A stretch of DNA of 64,000 bases from Hydrogenobacter sp. T-2 (GTDB lineage: Bacteria > Aquificota > Aquificia > Aquificales > Aquificaceae): contig NZ_CP117180.1 of assembly GCF_033971325.1 (NCBI RefSeq), forward strand, positions 936,041-1,000,040, read 5' to 3'. The notes beneath the pieces are model-generated. The model was given only the letters and a program-made list of their open reading frames with translations, had not been told where the DNA came from and did no database searches. Made by a program: the position numbers and the translations under genes. Below, one piece after another: positions 60,636 through 64,000 of the stretch (within the stretch, counting starts at the first letter, position 1; each line of letters begins with the position of its first letter).

Positions 60636-63600
60636 TTATGCTTTAACAACCTTTACATTACCGCTGTAGAAGGCTACACCACCACCAAACCACTCCATCT
60701 GCGGATAGACCACCCCAGTAGGTAGTTTTGCATTAGGATACATGGCTATGTATGGAGCACCTTTGTCTCTCCTGGGGTCTGAAAGTATTCTGTTGCCGTC
60801 CGCTATCTTCATAGTTCCATGAAGTGCCTTTATTCTCCACTCTGGGAAATCTTTGAACTTTGCAAGACCCAGCAGAACCTTTTCTGGGTTCTGTATTTCA
60901 AGGGGAACTCTATACGTGCCAGAATAACACCAGTGACCGAAGGTTGTGGATATGGCTACTACGCCCTGCCTTATCCTGTTGGTTACATACGCCTTGATCT
61001 TATACTCCACCCTTTTACCGTTAACATCAACCGCCCAATCCTCATAACCGGGTGCAAGAACCTTTACATAGTCACCCTGTTTAATGCCGAGCCTCTGAGC
61101 ATCAACAGGATTTATCCAAAGCATGTTTTCGGGCTCAGATTCAAGTGCCCATATGTAGTTTATGGTTCTGGACTGGGTGTGTAAGGCAGGTTTGTAGGTT
61201 GTGAGTTTTAAGGGATATTCTTGCTCTATCTTGTCTGGGTCAAAGCCCTGATACTGACCTGCTTCTCTCAAGGATACATATCTCGGATGTCCGGGCATGA
61301 ATTTGCCTGTTATAGGGTTGTGTCTTAGTGCAAGCCCTTCGAAATAGAACCTTACTATATTGTCCTTATTAAGCGGGAATTTGTATAGACCCTCGCTAAA
61401 GTGATCCTCATAGCCTATGAAAAAGCCTCCTCTTGAAAGCAGGAAGGCAACCTTTGGCCATTCTTCTGGAGAAACCGCATCCTTATACTTGGCTATTGGA
61501 TAGTTCTTTTCCACAAACTCCACATCTTCCTTCTTGGGGTTTATCTTATATCCCTTTGACTCAAGGTCGTGGACAAGATTTGCTATTTGTTTAAGGTGGT
61601 AGTCTTCCGCTCTCATGAGAGGATAGGTTTTGCCTTCATTGGGTCCCATTCCCTTTATAGCCTTTTCTCCCCAGATGGGAGAGCCAATCTTTCTGCCTAC
61701 ATCTACGAGGAAGGTCTCAAGTTGCATAGGTCTTCCATCGGGTGTCTTGTCTGTGAGAGGCTCTATTATGGGGCATCTTATCGCATTGAAGAAAAAGTAG
61801 TGGTAGAGCGAATGCACACCTGTAAATCCTTCCGCATAGGTTATGTCTGGCACTATGTAGTCCGCAGCAAGATAGGAGGTATCGTCAATAACCGTAGTTA
61901 TGTGTATCCATAAGCCAACCTTCTTTGTATCGTTAAGTATATCTTTGTAATGTAGCTGTGCTGGGTAAGTAAAGAGCGGATCGGACATATACTGGATAAC
62001 CGCATAGGGGACACCAGCCTTTTTCTGGTCATAGGGATAATCATGAGCCATGGAGGGGAACATGCCCGTGCAGTGATATTTCGAAGCTATAAACTTAAAC
62101 CAGGGCATTTTTGCGGGATAGGGGTTTTTACCTTCCATCTTTGCCCTATAGTAGAAGGCGGTCTCTTCGTAGTTTTTCTGAGTTCTATGGAGCTTTAGAC
62201 CCCATGGCTTTCTTCCCCCACCAAGGTCATACCTGCCCTTACCCCTCTCACCAGTTCCCACTCGCCATATCATTCCGCCCTTATGTCCTATGTTTCCTAT
62301 AAGCATGTTTATGGAGTCTATAAGCCACTGTGTAATAGAGCCGTTCATGTGCATCACTGGACCCCTGTAACTAACAACGCAGGCTTTCTTTCCGTAGGAT
62401 GTAAGCTCATCTGCGGTATCTATGACATCTTTTGGGTTCACTCCTGCTATCTTACACCAGCCTTCTACGGTTTCTACAGATACAAAGTCCTTTAGAAGTT
62501 GTAGGGCGGTGGTTACATAAACTGTAGACCCATCTTTGAGCTTGACCTCTAAACCCTTCGTCTTCTTGGGATACTTTTCTGCCCTCTTTGGGTCTGTATC
62601 CTCTTCATCGTATAGGTTGTTTGGTATCTCTTTTGCTTCCTTGTATTCATCCATAAGGATGTATGCACTTTTTGACCGGGTATTTGCTTTTAAACTGCCC
62701 GTATCCTTGTCTACCACCACAAACTCATCTTCACCGCCAAGTCCCAGCTCGGAAGCCCTTAGGAGCTTCCTAAAGTGTGGGCTGTCCTTTGGACCAACTA
62801 CCACAAGATGGCTCGCATTAGAAAAGACAGCTTCACCATCTTCTTTTGCCGCATTAAGGTTTGGGTTTTCCAAAAATCTTCTGTCAAAGGATTGCTTTTC
62901 AAATATGCGCCTTATGATGGCTGAAGCTGCCGCAGCATCCTCACCGGGTTTTGGCATTATATGCCTGTGAGAATAGGCTACCACTCCATTATGAGCCCTT
63001 ACATCCACCCAAACAACTTTTAGGTCTCCATTCCCTCTTCTATAATGGAATATACTCCATACTGGCACTGCAGGGTTGAAGGCTTCTCCGATTTGAGCAC
63101 CCCAAGCTACTATATAGTGGGCGGACTTTATGTCTGGTCCCACGTGTGGTCTGTCAAAGGCAAAAATTTGACCTGCCCACTTGGGCCACTGGCAAACGTC
63201 CGCGTGTCCAAGAAAGTTACTAGAACCTACAGTTCCATAAAGGAAACGTTCAAGAAACTCAACCCTGCCCTCTGTGAGTCTACCACCGACAACTAAGACA
63301 AAGTTTGACTTTGGACCAAGGGCTGGCATCTCAGGGTCTATTAGCTTTCTCTTTATGTCTTCGGGGAGCTTCTCCGCTTCCTCTTTTGGTAGCCAGAGTT
63401 TGTCTATGTTTTCCTCTAAGAACTTTTTCCAGTCTTCAACGGGCTTCCCATGGGTTATGGCATTTGCCCACTTTTTGAGAAAATCCATGCTAACATGTTT
63501 CAGAACCGCTTCTATGACCTCTTCCTCAGACACATAAAGGTCCGCATACATCTTAAAGCCAGGCAGTTTTTCACCCGTTTCTTCTATAACTCCACCGTTC

Positions 63601-64000
63601 ACTACCTCATTTATGAGCTGTTCCCAGCTTATGGGTTTAAACTTTCCTTCTCCGCGCTTTCCAGCCCTCTTTAGTGGTGTTACTATTCTATAGGGGTCGT
63701 ATGTATAGTGGGCTATGGATTGCCCTTTGAGACACATCTGTCCTACATGCTTAAAACTTTCTTCCAAAGGTGTATCCATGGGAAGAGGTTCCCAGAAGCT
63801 GTTTGACATGCAGTAGGGATTTCCTTCTACCTTGTAGACCATACCGTCGTAGACCCTTGCTCTTAATCCGCACCTTGCATTACAACCGAGGCACAGGGAA
63901 TGAACTACCTTCATCTTCTCCGCATCAGCCATAGACAGTGGTGCAGCGTTGGCGTAGGGTATGGGCTTGAAGGGACCCTTTATTATATCCTTGAGGGCTG
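60636..64000 (-). CDS. Molybdopterin oxidoreductase catalytic subunit, N-terminus beyond window edge
   Basis: At least 1121 residues; the frame stays open to the right edge, so the internal ATG at 63932 is not the real start. CLGCNARCGLR and later GQMCLKGQS bind an N-terminal [4Fe-4S] cluster. GHADVCQWPKWAG may provide the molybdenum ligand Cys. The following bis-MGD domains (VQYMSDPLFTYPAQLHY-like region, TVIDDTSYLAADYIVPDITY, and the C-terminal MLWINPVDAQRLGIKQGDYV) are typical of the DMSO-reductase family. It resembles polysulfide/thiosulfate/tetrathionate reductases or the sulfite-oxidising SoeA; the substrate cannot be told. A Tat signal is expected beyond the edge. Confidence 0.88.
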   Translation of the reverse strand, partial: ALKDIIKGPFKPIPYANAAPLSMADAEKMKVVHSLCLGCNARCGLRARVYDGMVYKVEGNPYCMSNSFWEPLPMDTPLEESFKHVGQMCLKGQSIAHYTYDPYRIVTPLKRAGKRGEGKFKPISWEQLINEVVNGGVIEETGEKLPGFKMYADLYVSEEEVIEAVLKHVSMDFLKKWANAITHGKPVEDWKKFLEENIDKLWLPKEEAEKLPEDIKRKLIDPEMPALGPKSNFVLVVGGRLTEGRVEFLERFLYGTVGSSNFLGHADVCQWPKWAGQIFAFDRPHVGPDIKSAHYIVAWGAQIGEAFNPAVPVWSIFHYRRGNGDLKVVWVDVRAHNGVVAYSHRHIMPKPGEDAAAASAIIRRIFEKQSFDRRFLENPNLNAAKEDGEAVFSNASHLVVVGPKDSPHFRKLLRASELGLGGEDEFVVVDKDTGSLKANTRSKSAYILMDEYKEAKEIPNNLYDEEDTDPKRAEKYPKKTKGLEVKLKDGSTVYVTTALQLLKDFVSVETVEGWCKIAGVNPKDVIDTADELTSYGKKACVVSYRGPVMHMNGSITQWLIDSINMLIGNIGHKGGMIWRVGTGERGKGRYDLGGGRKPWGLKLHRTQKNYEETAFYYRAKMEGKNPYPAKMPWFKFIASKYHCTGMFPSMAHDYPYDQKKAGVPYAVIQYMSDPLFTYPAQLHYKDILNDTKKVGLWIHITTVIDDTSYLAADYIVPDITYAEGFTGVHSLYHYFFFNAIRCPIIEPLTDKTPDGRPMQLETFLVDVGRKIGSPIWGEKAIKGMGPNEGKTYPLMRAEDYHLKQIANLVHDLESKGYKINPKKEDVEFVEKNYPIAKYKDAVSPEEWPKVAFLLSRGGFFIGYEDHFSEGLYKFPLNKDNIVRFYFEGLALRHNPITGKFMPGHPRYVSLREAGQYQGFDPDKIEQEYPLKLTTYKPALHTQSRTINYIWALESEPENMLWINPVDAQRLGIKQGDYVKVLAPGYEDWAVDVNGKRVEYKIKAYVTNRIRQGVVAISTTFGHWCYSGTYRVPLEIQNPEKVLLGLAKFKDFPEWRIKALHGTMKIADGNRILSDPRRDKGAPYIAMYPNAKLPTGVVYPQMEWFGGGVAFYSGNVKVVKA

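Noticed and set aside
1-64000. CRISPR arrays, tRNA or rRNA genes
   Set aside because: No regularly spaced repeats and no tRNA- or rRNA-like stretch were recognised in the few intergenic gaps; absence is by reading only, not by a search program.

Overview
The window looks like a chromosomal piece of a thermophilic, hydrogen-oxidising bacterium of the Aquificales (Hydrogenobacter / Thermocrinis / Aquifex type). The basis is the combination of an O2-tolerant membrane [NiFe]-hydrogenase, a cytosolic group-2-type hydrogenase, HypX, a NikM/NikQ/NikO nickel importer, and densely packed operons with many 4-nt overlaps. The species assignment is inference.

Layout. 1-1667: an EAL gene (cut by the edge) and a GGDEF gene broken by an in-frame TAG. 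1677-2938: an IS256-family element with a frameshifted transposase. 3421-19929: an AT-rich nitrogen-scavenging island in four transcription units, each behind a textbook sigma-54 (-24/-12) promoter: (a) ureB-ureC-ureE-ureF plus a sigma-54 activator gene; (b) outer-membrane porin-ureG-ureD; (c) a ureohydrolase resembling nickel guanidine hydrolase plus an ABC importer; (d) the urea importer urtABCDE followed by ureA, the small urease subunit, which lies 14 kb from its partners. Read together: guanidine (proposed) and urea enter the cell, guanidine is cut to urea and ammonia, and urease releases the remaining ammonia.

20037-24535: nickel uptake operon (NikK-like, NikL-like, an outer-membrane barrel, NikM, NikQ, NikO, NikR) behind a sigma-70 promoter overlapped by the dyad TATTAC-N13-GTAATA. 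The same dyad, with identical spacing, recurs between hypC and the hydrogenase small-subunit gene, so NikR probably links nickel supply to hydrogenase expression. 24506-42259: arsC, a nucleotidyltransferase, a TetR regulator, then the hydrogenase region: hypX-hypD-hypC leftward, the group-1 hydrogenase operon rightward, hypF, and hypB - cytosolic hydrogenase - hypE - hypA leftward. Three promoters there share TGAATGANNATTCAG just below the -10 box, a candidate TetR operator.

42311-60093: housekeeping and cell-surface genes: proS, flagellar flhA-flhF-flhG, proC, pgeF, a menG-like methyltransferase, comEC, a HEPN/MNT pair, a porin, moaC carrying a decayed MoaB-like tail, dprA, and a PhnD-like binding protein with a histidine kinase and NtrC-type regulator. 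59953-64000: a 46-residue ORF, a c-type cytochrome and a large molybdopterin oxidoreductase that runs off the right edge.

Nickel is the thread through two thirds of the window: urease, the putative guanidine hydrolase and two hydrogenases all need it, and import, regulation and insertion (UreE/UreG, HypA/HypB) are encoded alongside. No tRNA, rRNA or CRISPR array was seen.
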